A program made the position numbers and the translations under genes. DNA of 64,000 nt from Rhodococcus sp. CH91 (lineage in GTDB: Bacteria; Actinomycetota; Actinomycetes; Mycobacteriales; Mycobacteriaceae). Location of the stretch: the NCBI RefSeq assembly GCF_022554085.1, contig NZ_JAKFYR010000008.1, forward strand, positions 174,409 to 238,408. The letters are read 5' to 3'. The notes under the pieces are model-generated. The model ran no database searches. It saw only the letters and a list, made by a program, of their open reading frames with translations, and was not told where the DNA came from. Positions 16,459 through 24,666 of this stretch are shown one piece after another; position 1 is the stretch's first letter; every line of letters starts with the position of its first letter.

Positions 16459-16484
16459 GTTTACCGGTGTGGCGCGGGAGGTAA
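16459..16484 (+). promoter_or_regulatory. Sigma-F-like promoter of the FAD-Rieske gene
   Basis: GTTT (16459-16462), a 16-nt spacer and AGGTAA (16479-16484), one mismatch from GGGTAA. The -10 ends 9 nt before the ATG at 16494, the same spacing as at 6460 and 22264. Confidence 0.6.
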
Positions 16485-16493
16485 CCGGCGTGC

Positions 16494-18026
16494 ATGGCTA
16501 CCGAGACCACGGTGTCCCTCTGGCACGATCGTGCCGCGCGGACCGCGACCTACGACAGCTGGAGCGGCCGGCAGGAGCGCTACGACGTCGTGGTCGTCGG
16601 CGCCGGCATCACGGGCACCGTGACCGCTCTGCTCCTCGCCGAGCGAGGACTACGTGTCGCCATCGTCGAAGCCCGGGACATCGGGGCGGTGACCACCGGG
16701 AACACCACCGGAAAGGTCAGTGCGCTGCAGGGCACGCGCCTGTCGCAGATCGGCCGTCGGCACTCCGCGGCGGTCCGTCAGGGCTATATCGACGGCACGC
16801 TCTCGGCACAGAGGTGGGTCGTCGACTTCTGCACGCAGCACGGACTCGACTTCGACCGGGCCGACGCCTACACCTATGCCGTCGATCCGTCGAAGGTGGG
16901 GATGATCGACGCGGAATATCGCCATTGCCGTGCCGCCGGTCTGCCGGCCGAACGAGTCACGGACATCCCCCTTCCCTTCCCCTTCCGCGTCGCTGCGGCG
17001 GTGACGCTCCCCGACCAGATCCAGATCGATCCGATGCCGCTGCTGTTCGCGGCCGTCGAACGGGCACGTGCCTCCGGAGCCCAGGTGTTCGTCGGCCGGC
17101 GCGTGAAGACCGTGGACACCGACGAGGCGGGATGCATCGTCCGGACCGACGACGGCGACATCCGCGCCGATCGAGTGGTGCTCGCGACCGGCATCCCGAT
17201 CCTGGACCGAGGGGGGTTCTTCGCCCGCCTCGAACCGGACCGGTCCTATTGCATCGCGGTCGAAGTACCCGGAGGCCCCCCGGAAGGGATGTACCTGTCC
17301 GCCGACAGCCCCACGCGTTCGCTGCGCACGGCCTCTGCCGCGGGAACGGCGGCGTCGGAGGATCGGCTGCTGCTCGTCGGCGGAAACGGTCACGTGGTGG
17401 GCCGTCACGACTCGACCCGCTCCGCCTACGACGATCTGTTGCGCTGGAGCCGGCAGACATTCCCGGGAGCCCGCGAACTCTACCGCTGGTCGGCGCAGGA
17501 TTACACCGACATCGACGGCCTCCCCGAGGTCGGCCCCATCCTGCCCGGAGTCGACCGGATCTGGGTGGCCACCGGATTCGGGAAATGGGGCATGACCGGT
17601 GGGGTGGCCGCGGCACAGATCATCGCGTCACGGTTCTCGGAGTCACGCGATCACGAGGTCGAGGCCTGGGCGCCCGCCCTGTCCTCGTGGCGCACCGAGC
17701 TCGTGACGGGTACCCCGACGGCCGTCCGCCTGAATGCGACCGTGGCATTCCACCTCGCGAAGGGCTGGTGGCAGGCCGAGACGTCCTCGGGAGGGACTGC
17801 GGAGGACGGCAGCGGCCGGGTGGTGCGCGACTGCGGTCGTCCCGTCGGGGTCTCCACGGTCGGCGGACGGACGACCCGCGTGAGCGCGGTCTGTCCGCAT
17901 CTCGGCGGCATCCTGCGCTGGAACGACGCCGAGTCGTCCTGGGACTGCCCGTTGCACGGCTCCCGGTTCACCGCCGACGGCAGCCTGCTGGAGGGACCGG
18001 CCACCAGCGATCTCGCCGGTCGATGA
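16494..18026 (+). CDS. FAD-dependent oxidoreductase fused to a Rieske domain
   Basis: A 510-residue fusion. Residues 28-400 form a DAO-type (glycine-oxidase-like) flavin domain with DVVVVGAGITGTVTALLLAE and a second FAD contact in IWVATGFGKWGMTGG. Residues about 415-510 are a Rieske 2Fe-2S domain with CPHLGG and CPLHGSRF giving two Cys and two His ligands. This layout is widespread in actinobacteria and bacilli, but its substrate is unknown; electrons probably pass between flavin and cluster within one chain. The start is supported by a sigma-F-like promoter 9 nt upstream. Confidence 0.9.
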   Translation: MATETTVSLWHDRAARTATYDSWSGRQERYDVVVVGAGITGTVTALLLAERGLRVAIVEARDIGAVTTGNTTGKVSALQGTRLSQIGRRHSAAVRQGYIDGTLSAQRWVVDFCTQHGLDFDRADAYTYAVDPSKVGMIDAEYRHCRAAGLPAERVTDIPLPFPFRVAAAVTLPDQIQIDPMPLLFAAVERARASGAQVFVGRRVKTVDTDEAGCIVRTDDGDIRADRVVLATGIPILDRGGFFARLEPDRSYCIAVEVPGGPPEGMYLSADSPTRSLRTASAAGTAASEDRLLLVGGNGHVVGRHDSTRSAYDDLLRWSRQTFPGARELYRWSAQDYTDIDGLPEVGPILPGVDRIWVATGFGKWGMTGGVAAAQIIASRFSESRDHEVEAWAPALSSWRTELVTGTPTAVRLNATVAFHLAKGWWQAETSSGGTAEDGSGRVVRDCGRPVGVSTVGGRTTRVSAVCPHLGGILRWNDAESSWDCPLHGSRFTADGSLLEGPATSDLAGR

Positions 18027-18058
18027 GACCGCGCCGACCTGCCGGAGGCGAGCCTCTG

Positions 18059-18084
18059 GTTTGGCTCCACCGGCACCCGGGTAG
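18059..18084 (+). promoter_or_regulatory. Sigma-F-type promoter of the DJ-1/PfpI gene
   Basis: GTTT (18059-18062), a 16-nt spacer and GGGTAG (18079-18084). The start at 18118 has GAAAGGA in a leader of about 27 nt. Confidence 0.7.
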
Positions 18085-18117
18085 CCCTCTCAGCAGCTGA
18101 GAAAGGACCGCACGAAC

Positions 18118-18684
18118 ATGAATTCCGCCGATGGAGCACGACTGTCCGGACTGACCATTGCCGTTCTCGCCACGAACGGGGTCGAGGAGGTCGAACTCGT
18201 CGAGCCACGCCAGGCCCTCGAGCAGGAGGGTGCCACCGTCCGGTTGATCTCCCTCGAACCGGGCGAGATCCAGGCGATGGAGAAGGACGTCCATGCCGCC
18301 GGGAAGTACACGGTCGACCGCGTGGTGGCCCACGTCTCGCCCGAGGAATTCGACGGCCTCGTCCTGCCGGGTGGCACCACGAACCCCGACCAATTGCGCC
18401 AGGACGGCAAGGCCGTCGCGTTCGTCCGGGACTTCGTGGAGTCCGGGCGCCCGGTCGGTGTGATCTGTCACGGACCGTGGACGCTCGTCGAAGCCGACGT
18501 GGTTCGCGACCGCACCCTTACCTCGTATCCGAGTGTCCGTACCGACATTCGCAATGCCGGAGGCAATGTCGTCGATCAGGCGGTGGTTGTCGATCGGAAC
18601 CTGGTATCGAGCCGCAATCCCGGAGATCTTCCCGCCTTCTGCAACGCGCTCATCGACCTGTTCGCCTCTCACCGCGCGAACTGA
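18118..18684 (+). CDS. DJ-1/PfpI family protein (type 1 glutamine amidotransferase-like)
   Basis: A 188-residue DJ-1/PfpI protein. The nucleophile elbow is VGVICHGPWTL (Cys near residue 118), preceded by LVLPGGTTNPDQL; the acidic partner is an early Glu in GVEEVELVEP. The YhbO/PfpI group repairs or deglycates glyoxal-damaged molecules or acts as a stress chaperone; which of these applies is debated. It lies in the sigma-F block behind its own promoter. Confidence 0.9.
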   Translation: MNSADGARLSGLTIAVLATNGVEEVELVEPRQALEQEGATVRLISLEPGEIQAMEKDVHAAGKYTVDRVVAHVSPEEFDGLVLPGGTTNPDQLRQDGKAVAFVRDFVESGRPVGVICHGPWTLVEADVVRDRTLTSYPSVRTDIRNAGGNVVDQAVVVDRNLVSSRNPGDLPAFCNALIDLFASHRAN

Positions 18685-18765
18685 ACCAGGCGATTCTTCG
18701 CCTCCCCCACCGCGATCCACGATCGTGGTCTCCTCTCTCCTTGTTTCATCGAAAGGACGCTCAGG

Positions 18766-18912
18766 ATGCTCGAGCAGAGCCCTGTCACCGGTACCACCGT
18801 CTCCGTTCCGGCGGCCCTTCCTCAGGGCGTGCGATTCAGCACCGCCGAGATCAAGAAGCGCATCGACGCGATGTTCGACGACGCGGCGATGCCTGTTCCC
18901 AGCGAGAGCTGA
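18766..18912 (+). CDS. 48-residue small protein of unknown function
   Basis: A short open frame starting MLEQSPVTGTTVSVPAALPQ and ending DDAAMPVPSES. Evidence that it is real: GAAAGGAC lies about 7 nt upstream of the ATG, third codon positions are mostly G or C as in its neighbours, and no larger gene covers it on either strand. It has a disordered N-terminal half, one charged helix (TAEIKKRIDAMFDD) and a Pro/Ser tail; there is no signal peptide and no membrane helix. It resembles no family I know. It sits between the DJ-1 gene and otsA. Confidence 0.55.
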   Translation: MLEQSPVTGTTVSVPAALPQGVRFSTAEIKKRIDAMFDDAAMPVPSES

Positions 18913-19077
18913 TCCCGCGAGCCGCAAGTCCGGACCCGCTGTTCGGTGCGCCCACCGTTCGGTGTCCGAACAGCCCGAACCGGTTTGCGGACGACAATCC
19001 GCCTTGATAACAAGAAGCGGTCGACAGTCGGACATTCGGATTGATTCGCCGTGAGGCAGTAGTACGAAGGCGGGATT

Positions 19078-20511
19078 ATGAACGAACCGAACTCCAACGA
19101 TTTCGTGGTGGTCGCCAATCGGTTGCCCGTGGATATGGAAACCCCGGAGGACGGAGGTCCACCGGTCTGGCGGCGCAGCCCCGGCGGGCTCGTCACGGCG
19201 ATGGAGACGGTGCTCCGTTCCAGTGAAGGCGCATGGGTGGGATGGCCCGGCACCCCGGACGTCCACCTCGATCCCTTCGAGGAGGACGGACTGGCGTTGT
19301 ACCCGGTCGAACTGTCGGCCCGGGAGGTGGAGGAGTACTACGAAGGTTTCTCCAACGACACCTTGTGGCCGCTCTACCATGACGCGCTGATCCCGCCCAC
19401 TTTCGATCGCCGCTGGTGGCGCACCTATCGTGAGGTCAATCAGCGGTTCGCAGAAGCGGCAGCGCAGGCTGCGGCGCCCGGTGCGACGGTGTGGGTGCAC
19501 GACTATCAGCTCCAGCTCGTCCCGAGGATGCTGCGCGAGCTGCGTCCCGACGTCACCATCGGGTTCTTCCTCCACATCCCCTTCCCGCCCACCGAGCTCT
19601 TCCTCCAATTGCCGTGGCGCAAGGCGATCGTCGACGGTCTGCTCGGCGCTGATCTCGTCGGGTTCCACCTCCCCGGCGGGGCGCAGAACTTCCTGTATCT
19701 CGCCAATCGGCTCTTCGGCCTACCGGCGCCTCGTGGAACTTCCTCCGGCGGAGCCATCGATCTCGGAGATCGCACGGTTCGTGTGGGCGCCTATCCGATC
19801 TCCATCGACTCCGCGCAACTACACGACCGGTCACAGGAGAAGGAGATCCGTGAGCGCGCTGCCGAGATCCGGCACGATCTCGGTGATCCCGAGGTCATGC
19901 TGCTCGGCGTCGATCGTCTCGACTACACCAAGGGAATCGACATCCGCCTCGAGGCTCTCCACGAGCTGTTCGCCGAAGGCACCCTCGACCCCGAGAAGGT
20001 GGTGATGGTCCAGCTGGCGACCCCGAGCCGAGAGCGGTTGACGGCCTATGCGCGGCTTCGGGATCAGGTGGAGCGCGAGGTCGGCCGGATCAACGGTGAG
20101 TTCGCCAGGATCGGGTCGCCTGTCGTGCACTATCTGCACGCCTCGGTGGACCGGGACGAACTGCTCGCCATGTACACCGGAGCGGACGTCATGCTGGTGA
20201 CCCCGCTGCGCGACGGGATGAACCTGGTCGCGAAGGAATACGTGGCGTGTCACAGCGACGGCAGCGGAGCACTGGTGCTCAGTGAATTCGCCGGCGCGGC
20301 AGCCGAATTACGTCGTGCCATGCTCGTCAATCCGCACGATCTCGAAGGGGTGAAACGCGCGATCGTCGAGGCGATCGGTGAGGATCCCGCAGAACGCAAG
20401 CGCCGCATGGAGACCATGCACGCGCACGTCATGAAATACGACGTCGCTCATTGGTCGCGCAGCTTCCTCGACGATCTCCGCGCGACGTCGGATGCTCACG
20501 CCGGCACCTGA
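19078..20511 (+). CDS. otsA: Trehalose-6-phosphate synthase
   Basis: A 477-residue GT20 enzyme that joins UDP- or ADP-glucose to glucose 6-phosphate. Family landmarks in order: [59 protein letters not shown], and the donor-site region [17 protein letters not shown]. Length matches OtsA without the fused phosphatase seen in some species. No otsB is in the window. GAAGGCGGG precedes the ATG; no sigma-F box was seen in the 165-bp upstream gap, which carries two small hairpins. Trehalose supports osmotic and desiccation tolerance and the mycolate carrier pool. Confidence 0.93.
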   Translation: MNEPNSNDFVVVANRLPVDMETPEDGGPPVWRRSPGGLVTAMETVLRSSEGAWVGWPGTPDVHLDPFEEDGLALYPVELSAREVEEYYEGFSNDTLWPLYHDALIPPTFDRRWWRTYREVNQRFAEAAAQAAAPGATVWVHDYQLQLVPRMLRELRPDVTIGFFLHIPFPPTELFLQLPWRKAIVDGLLGADLVGFHLPGGAQNFLYLANRLFGLPAPRGTSSGGAIDLGDRTVRVGAYPISIDSAQLHDRSQEKEIRERAAEIRHDLGDPEVMLLGVDRLDYTKGIDIRLEALHELFAEGTLDPEKVVMVQLATPSRERLTAYARLRDQVEREVGRINGEFARIGSPVVHYLHASVDRDELLAMYTGADVMLVTPLRDGMNLVAKEYVACHSDGSGALVLSEFAGAAAELRRAMLVNPHDLEGVKRAIVEAIGEDPAERKRRMETMHAHVMKYDVAHWSRSFLDDLRATSDAHAGT

Positions 20512-20527
20512 CGGGCAGCCCGGCGGA

Positions 20528-20564
20528 CAGTCCCTCTCCCCGTCTCGGACGGAGAGAGGGACTG
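20528..20564. terminator. Terminator after otsA (17-bp stem, one mismatch)
   Basis: Arms 20528-20544 and 20548-20564 pair with a single mismatch around a TCG loop, between convergent genes. Confidence 0.85.
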
Positions 20565-20569
20565 CGTTC

Positions 20570-20767
20570 CTACGCGGTCGGCTGCGGCACCTCGCACTCG
20601 ACCTCCGGATTGACGCCCGCATAGTTGAGCGGCCCGGCCGCCACCGTGACGGCCACCGTCGCGAGACTGCTGCAGTTCTGTTCCGAGTCACCGAAATAGC
20701 CGCGCTGACCCGACGCCACCGCACCGATGACCAGCCAGATCAGGACCACGAGAGTCACCAAACGCAC
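20570..20767 (-). CDS. Small membrane-anchored protein with conserved Cys pair
   Basis: A 65-residue protein: one N-terminal membrane helix or uncleaved signal (LVTLVVLIWLVIGAVA), then a short exported part with QRGYFGDSEQNC and NPEVECEVPQ, whose two Cys could form a disulfide. Similar small proteins occur across actinobacteria without known function (from memory). The GTG at 20767 has GAGG 7-9 nt upstream. A textbook sigma-F-type promoter lies about 50 bp upstream. Confidence 0.75.
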   Translation of the reverse strand: MRLVTLVVLIWLVIGAVASGQRGYFGDSEQNCSSLATVAVTVAAGPLNYAGVNPEVECEVPQPTA

Positions 20768-20816
20768 GATCGCACCTCGATCCTCTTCCTGCGCCGGACG
20801 ATCCGGCCGGGTCGTG

Positions 20817-20842
20817 ATACCCGCACGGAAAATCGAACAAAC
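20817..20842 (-). promoter_or_regulatory. Sigma-F-type promoter of the 65-residue membrane protein
   Basis: On the minus strand, GTTT (20842-20839), a 16-nt spacer and GGGTAT (20822-20817), a full consensus match. Confidence 0.8.
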
Positions 20843-20879
20843 GCGCCTATCCTCCCGATCCACACATTCCGGAGGTACC

Positions 20880-20963
20880 GCTCACACTCGGAGCGCTCCG
20901 GAGGTCCGCTCACACTCGGAGGATTTCCGAGCTCGGCTCACACTCGGAGGGCTTCTGAGATCG
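20880..20963. repeat. Three 28-bp tandem repeats upstream of the PAS-ANTAR gene
   Basis: The 14-mer GCTCACACTCGGAG begins at 20880, 20908 and 20936, exactly 28 bp apart. The second halves are degenerate (TTCCGAG/TTCTGAG/CTCCGGAG). A partial half unit (TTCCGGAGGTACC) precedes the first. They fill the space between the sigma-F-driven small gene and the ATG at 20996, a position suited to an operator array or a structured leader. Confidence 0.9.
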
Positions 20964-20995
20964 ACGTCCGGCGCCGATGTCGCATAATCGGATTT

Positions 20996-21682
20996 ATGAC
21001 CGACTCGCCCTCCCCCGACGAATCGATGAGCGGAATCATCGTCGATGGTGCACGTCAGCACGTCGGAAGTTTTCGGTACCTGTCTGCCGACGACTCCTGG
21101 GAATGGTCCGACTCCGTCGCCCGGATGCACGGCTACGAGCCGGGCACCGTCACGCCCACGACCGAACTCGTCCTGCGACACAAGCATCCCGACGACAAGG
21201 AGTACATCGCGGCGCTCCTCACCTCGGTCCGCACCGCGGGTGAGCCGTTCAGCAGCCGGCACCGGATCATCGATACGCGGGGGAACGTGAGGCACGTCGC
21301 CGTGATCGGCGACCGGATCGTGGACGAGAAGGGTGAGGTCCTCGGTACCTCCGGGTTCTACCTCGATCTCTCCGACGCTCTCGAAGAGGGCGTTCGCGTA
21401 GCAGTCGACGAAGCGATGTCGTCCCTGGCAGGAGCACGAGCGGTCATCGAACAGGCCAAGGGAGCTCTCATGCTGGCCTACGCGATTCCGGCCGACCGCG
21501 CCTTCGAGCTCCTGACATGGCGTTCCCAGGAAACGAACATCAAGCTGCGCGCACTCGCCGAACAGCTCGTACACGAGATCGCATCCTCGTCCGGCCTCTC
21601 CGGATCGAACCGCAGTCATTTCGACCACCTGTTCATGACCGTGCACGAGCGAGTGCGGCCCGCCGATCCTCTCCCTGCCTGA
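20996..21682 (+). CDS. PAS-ANTAR domain RNA-binding regulator
   Basis: A 228-residue protein with an N-terminal PAS fold (about residues 25-125: WSDSVARMHGYEPG, HKHPDDKEYIAALL, GTSGFYLDLSD) and a C-terminal ANTAR domain (about 140-200: ARAVIEQAKGALMLAYAIPA and LLTWRSQETNIKLRALAEQLV). ANTAR domains bind paired stem-loops in nascent RNA and stop premature termination; the PAS domain would sense a ligand or redox state. The start is the ATG at 20996. The gene lies directly behind three 28-bp repeats, which could be its own control element. Its targets are unknown. Confidence 0.9.
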   Translation: MTDSPSPDESMSGIIVDGARQHVGSFRYLSADDSWEWSDSVARMHGYEPGTVTPTTELVLRHKHPDDKEYIAALLTSVRTAGEPFSSRHRIIDTRGNVRHVAVIGDRIVDEKGEVLGTSGFYLDLSDALEEGVRVAVDEAMSSLAGARAVIEQAKGALMLAYAIPADRAFELLTWRSQETNIKLRALAEQLVHEIASSSGLSGSNRSHFDHLFMTVHERVRPADPLPA

Positions 21683-21776
21683 TTGAGCGACCCGCTTCGG
21701 GGTAACCGCAGGGCGTAACGCGTCCGACGGCACGCCGGACGTCGGGCGTTCGCGGACCATCGGCGCCAGGAGTGTC

Positions 21777-22133
21777 ATGACACAGGATGTGGAAAAACGT
21801 TGGAACGATCCCCGCACGGCCCGCAAGGCCGGGGGGTACGTACTCGGTGTGATCGCGGTTGCGCTCGCCGTGATGGGCGGCGCACTCCTCTGGGGCACGA
21901 ACTCCGGGCAGGACTGCGCCGACGCGGCTTTCGCCGTCTGCTCCGACCCCGAGCGTCAGGTCCTGGTCTTCGGCCCCACCCTCGTCCTCCTCCTCGGCGG
22001 ACTCGGCGCACTCCTGACGGCATACCGTGTCTGGAAGCGCGGGGGTCGCTGGCCCATCTGGCAGGGTGCGGGATGGGCCCTCCTGGTCTTCATGGTCGCC
22101 TACGCAACGATCTCCGCGCGCGCGATCATCTGA
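21777..22133 (+). CDS. Three-TM small membrane protein
   Basis: A 118-residue protein with predicted membrane helices at about residues 20-39, 62-84 and 94-115. A short exported loop holds two Cys (SGQDCADAAFAVCSDP) that could form a disulfide. The N-terminal 16 residues are charged. No family was recognised. AGGAG lies 5 nt before the ATG. A GATT-N15-GGGTAA sequence (21681-21705) upstream is a weak sigma-F candidate. Confidence 0.7.
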   Translation: MTQDVEKRWNDPRTARKAGGYVLGVIAVALAVMGGALLWGTNSGQDCADAAFAVCSDPERQVLVFGPTLVLLLGGLGALLTAYRVWKRGGRWPIWQGAGWALLVFMVAYATISARAII

Positions 22134-22228
22134 GGCCTCGATCCGAGGCCCTCACCTCGCACTGTGTGCAGGGCCGATCACCGTCGGGTGTGGACACCTT
22201 CCGAGACGTGTCGACACCCGGTGGTCCG

Positions 22229-22254
22229 GTTTACCCACTCTTGCACAGGGGAAT
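22229..22254 (+). promoter_or_regulatory. Sigma-F-like promoter of the GT4 glycosyltransferase gene
   Basis: GTTT (22229-22232), a 16-nt spacer and GGGAAT (22249-22254). The -10 ends 9 nt before the GTG at 22264. Confidence 0.6.
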
Positions 22255-22263
22255 GCATATGCG

Positions 22264-23505
22264 GTGAAGATCGCGATGGTTGCCGGACAAGTGAACCTCC
22301 TGCCCGGGCATGTGCCGCCGCAAGGACTCCACGTTCATCTCTCCGAACTGTCCTCGGCCCTGACCCGCGCAGGACACGAGGTGGTGGTCTACACCCGGAG
22401 GGAGGACAGCGACTCACCCGACAGGATCCCTGCTTCGGGCGGATACGAGATCGTGCAGGTGCCTGCAGGCCCCCGCACTCCCCTGGCTCCCGACGAAACC
22501 GCCTCCGCAATGGGCGAATTCGGAAGTTTCCTGAATCGGGAATGGCGGCAGAGACCTCCGGACATCGCGCATGCCCACTATTGGCTGTCGGGCCTGGCCA
22601 CCCAGCTCGCCACCCGTTCACTGGGTATCCCGATCGCCCAGACCTTCCATTCCCTGGGCACGGTCGACTCCCGAGTGCGCGAGAAGAACCCCGCCGATGC
22701 GCCCTCACGAGATCGGATCCGTCTGGAACGCCTCATCGCACGAGGCGCGACGCGCATGATCGCGACGAGTTCGGACGAAGTGTTCGAGCTGGCTCGCATG
22801 GGCCTTCCGCGCACGCGTACCACTGTGGTCCCCGCCGGTGTCGACGCCGAACATTATTGCCCCGCGGACTCTTCCGGGCCGGCTCCCGACCGGCCCCGGC
22901 GCCACCGTCTGCTCGCAGCCGGCCCGCTCGATCCCACATCCGGATTCGACATCGCCATCGAAGCCCTGGCGGCCGTTCCGGATTCGGAACTGCTGATCGC
23001 CACACATCCCGCACTCGCCTCCGTCCCTCGTCGAGCCGAGGGGCAGGAGAAGGCCCGTCTGGTGAAGATCGCCCGGATAAACGGGGTGCAGGGACGCGTC
23101 CGTATCCGCCGTGCCGTCACCACCGAGGAGATGCCCGTACTTCTCCGTTCTGCGGATGTGGTGGTCTCCACGCCCTGGCACGATCCTTCGGGCATGCTCG
23201 CGCTCCAGGCCATGGCGTGTGGCCGGCCGGTGATCGCCACTGCCTCCGGAGGCATGCTCGACACCGTCCTCGACGACGCCACCGGCGTGCTGGTGCCGGT
23301 CCGAGCCCCCGAAGCCGTCGCAACCGCCGCGCGCCGACTCCTCTCCGATGCGACGACACGAGCCACCTTCGGGATCGCCGCCAGGGACCGTGTTCTGGCG
23401 AGGTACACCTGGGATCGGGTCGCCGAGGACACCGTGCGTGCCTACGAGCGGTGCGTTCCCGTCCGGCGCACTGCACACCGGACCGCGCGGACCGGTGTGC
23501 AGTGA
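22264..23505 (+). CDS. GT4 family glycosyltransferase
   Basis: A 413-residue GT-B enzyme. The N-terminal acceptor domain has HVPPQGLHVHLSELSSALTR and HAHYWLSGLATQLA. The C-terminal donor domain has VVPAGVDAEHYCP, the E-x7-E-like region HDPSGMLALQAMACGRPVIA, and ASGGMLDTV. The pattern resembles MshA- and sucrose-synthase-like GT4 enzymes, but the substrate cannot be assigned. The GTG at 22264 is chosen from promoter spacing and because no upstream start gives a family-like N terminus. The stop codon lies inside a 30-bp tandem duplication. Confidence 0.85.
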   Translation: MKIAMVAGQVNLLPGHVPPQGLHVHLSELSSALTRAGHEVVVYTRREDSDSPDRIPASGGYEIVQVPAGPRTPLAPDETASAMGEFGSFLNREWRQRPPDIAHAHYWLSGLATQLATRSLGIPIAQTFHSLGTVDSRVREKNPADAPSRDRIRLERLIARGATRMIATSSDEVFELARMGLPRTRTTVVPAGVDAEHYCPADSSGPAPDRPRRHRLLAAGPLDPTSGFDIAIEALAAVPDSELLIATHPALASVPRRAEGQEKARLVKIARINGVQGRVRIRRAVTTEEMPVLLRSADVVVSTPWHDPSGMLALQAMACGRPVIATASGGMLDTVLDDATGVLVPVRAPEAVATAARRLLSDATTRATFGIAARDRVLARYTWDRVAEDTVRAYERCVPVRRTAHRTARTGVQ

Positions 23506-23556
23506 CCGTCCGGTGGGGCGATCAGCGTGCAGTGATCGTCCGGTGGGGCGATCAGC
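23497..23556. repeat. 30-bp tandem duplication between convergent genes
   Basis: Units 23497-23526 and 23527-23556 differ at a single base. Unit 1 holds the glycosyltransferase stop codon and unit 2 the stop codon of the convergent coiled-coil gene, so before duplication both stops lay within one 30-bp unit. Confidence 0.95.
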
Positions 23557-24007
23557 GGCGGAAGTCCTGATCGCTCCGGTGGGCTCCCGCCTGGCCGGTT
23601 TCACCGGCTTCCGTCCTGCCGGGCTGCTCCGCACTCCCTGCGGTTCCCCGTGACCCCTTCGAACCAGGATCCAATTCTTCTGCGCGACGGCGACGTTCGT
23701 CGAGTTGGGCCTGTGCCGCCTCGGCAGTGCGCCGTTCCTCCTCCGACCGTGCGCGGAGTCGATCCGCTTCGGCCGCCTTCGCTTCGGCTTCCGCCGCGGC
23801 ACGGCGCGCTTCCGCCTCCGTGCGGTCGGCCGAGGCAGTGCGCTGCTCGACAGCAGGCCTGCTCTCTTCCACACTGCGACGCAAACGTTCGGCCTCCACA
23901 CGCCGTCGCTCGGCGCGCCGGTGACGTAGCGTCCACACCAGCACCGCAAGCAGAACCAACGCGACGACCACAGCTATCACCAGCAGAACCCAGTCGTTCG
24001 TGCTCAT
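23552..24007 (-). CDS. Membrane-anchored coiled-coil protein
   Basis: A 151-residue protein with one N-terminal membrane helix (LLVIAVVVALVLLAVLVW), then about 90 residues of Arg/Glu/Ala-rich heptads (RRAERRRVEAERLRRS and similar), a long single coiled coil, and a low-complexity Gly/Glu tail. AGGAGG lies 7 nt before the ATG at 24007. Function is unknown; such proteins can scaffold or tether at the membrane. Composition is skewed to Arg and Glu, so database matches would be mostly compositional. Confidence 0.75.
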   Translation of the reverse strand: MSTNDWVLLVIAVVVALVLLAVLVWTLRHRRAERRRVEAERLRRSVEESRPAVEQRTASADRTEAEARRAAAEAEAKAAEADRLRARSEEERRTAEAAQAQLDERRRRAEELDPGSKGSRGTAGSAEQPGRTEAGETGQAGAHRSDQDFRR

Positions 24008-24032
24008 CTCAACCTCCTCGGTCCACCGGCGG

Positions 24033-24058
24033 GTTCCCCGGGGCCGAAACGGCGAAAC
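24033..24058 (-). promoter_or_regulatory. Sigma-F-like promoter of the coiled-coil gene
   Basis: On the minus strand, GTTT (24058-24055), a 16-nt spacer and GGGAAC (24038-24033), two changes from GGGTAT. Confidence 0.4.
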
Positions 24059-24119
24059 GGGCACGACGAATTCGGACGACCGCACCCATCCCGACGAGTC
24101 CGGCGGCGCCCCACAATGA

Positions 24120-24154
24120 ACCGTTGCCGCCCGAAATTCTCGGGCGGCAACGGT
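24120..24154 (-). terminator. Terminator of the STAS gene
   Basis: A 15-bp perfect stem (24120-24134 with 24140-24154) around a 5-nt loop, about 70 bp downstream of the STAS stop codon. Confidence 0.8.
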
Positions 24155-24225
24155 GTGGATGGCGCGACGGGTGCGAATCGCAGGCCGCGCCGTGTGGACG
24201 ACTGCCGTCCACGACGTCCTTCACG

Positions 24226-24666
24226 TCACGGGAGCGACAGAGCGGCGAGCACTCCTTCACGTGTCTTGTACGACCGGGCGGCGACGGCCGCATCGGCGAC
24301 CCGGAGAAGCCGCTGTACAGGACGCCCACTCAGGAAAGCCCAGCGCGCATTCAGATCGCGGACACGTTCGTCGAGATCGTCCAGGACCGCCAGGCCGACC
24401 GCGCCGAAGAACTCGACGGCTGCGAGGTCGAGGGCCACGCGGCGTGCCCCGTCGAGCTGTCGATGCGTGAACGAGTACAGTGCGCGTGCGTTACGGATGT
24501 CGATCTCGCCCCGCACCTCCACCCACACGAGGTCCGGCTCGAGCCGTCGAGCGGTGAATTCCGCGCCCACGACCAACTCGGACGGGGTATCCGTCCCGAT
24601 CGGGCGTATTGACCAGGTGGACGGGGTACAGCGGGCCGGTACGGGGATTCGCTGAGGAACTGTCAT
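24226..24666 (-). CDS. STAS domain protein (anti-sigma antagonist-like)
   Basis: A 146-residue protein with a STAS fold at about residues 35-135: WVEVRGEIDIRNARALYSF, ARRVALDLAAVEFFGAVGLAVLDDL and a C-terminal helix with VQRLLRVADAA. In canonical antagonists the phosphorylated Ser precedes the helix in DxSGxxxL; here the equivalent is EFFGAVGL, with no Ser. It may therefore not be controlled by RsbW-type phosphorylation. It lies 0.3 kb from, and divergent to, the anti-sigma/sigma-F operon, so a role in that partner-switch is attractive but unproven. The ATG at 24666 has GGGAAG upstream; an upstream extension is possible. Confidence 0.82.
   Translation of the reverse strand: MTVPQRIPVPARCTPSTWSIRPIGTDTPSELVVGAEFTARRLEPDLVWVEVRGEIDIRNARALYSFTHRQLDGARRVALDLAAVEFFGAVGLAVLDDLDERVRDLNARWAFLSGRPVQRLLRVADAAVAARSYKTREGVLAALSLP

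Noticed and set aside
20880..20963. Possible CRISPR array
   Set aside because: Only three units with no unique spacers of constant length; the intervening sequence is itself part of a 28-bp repeat.
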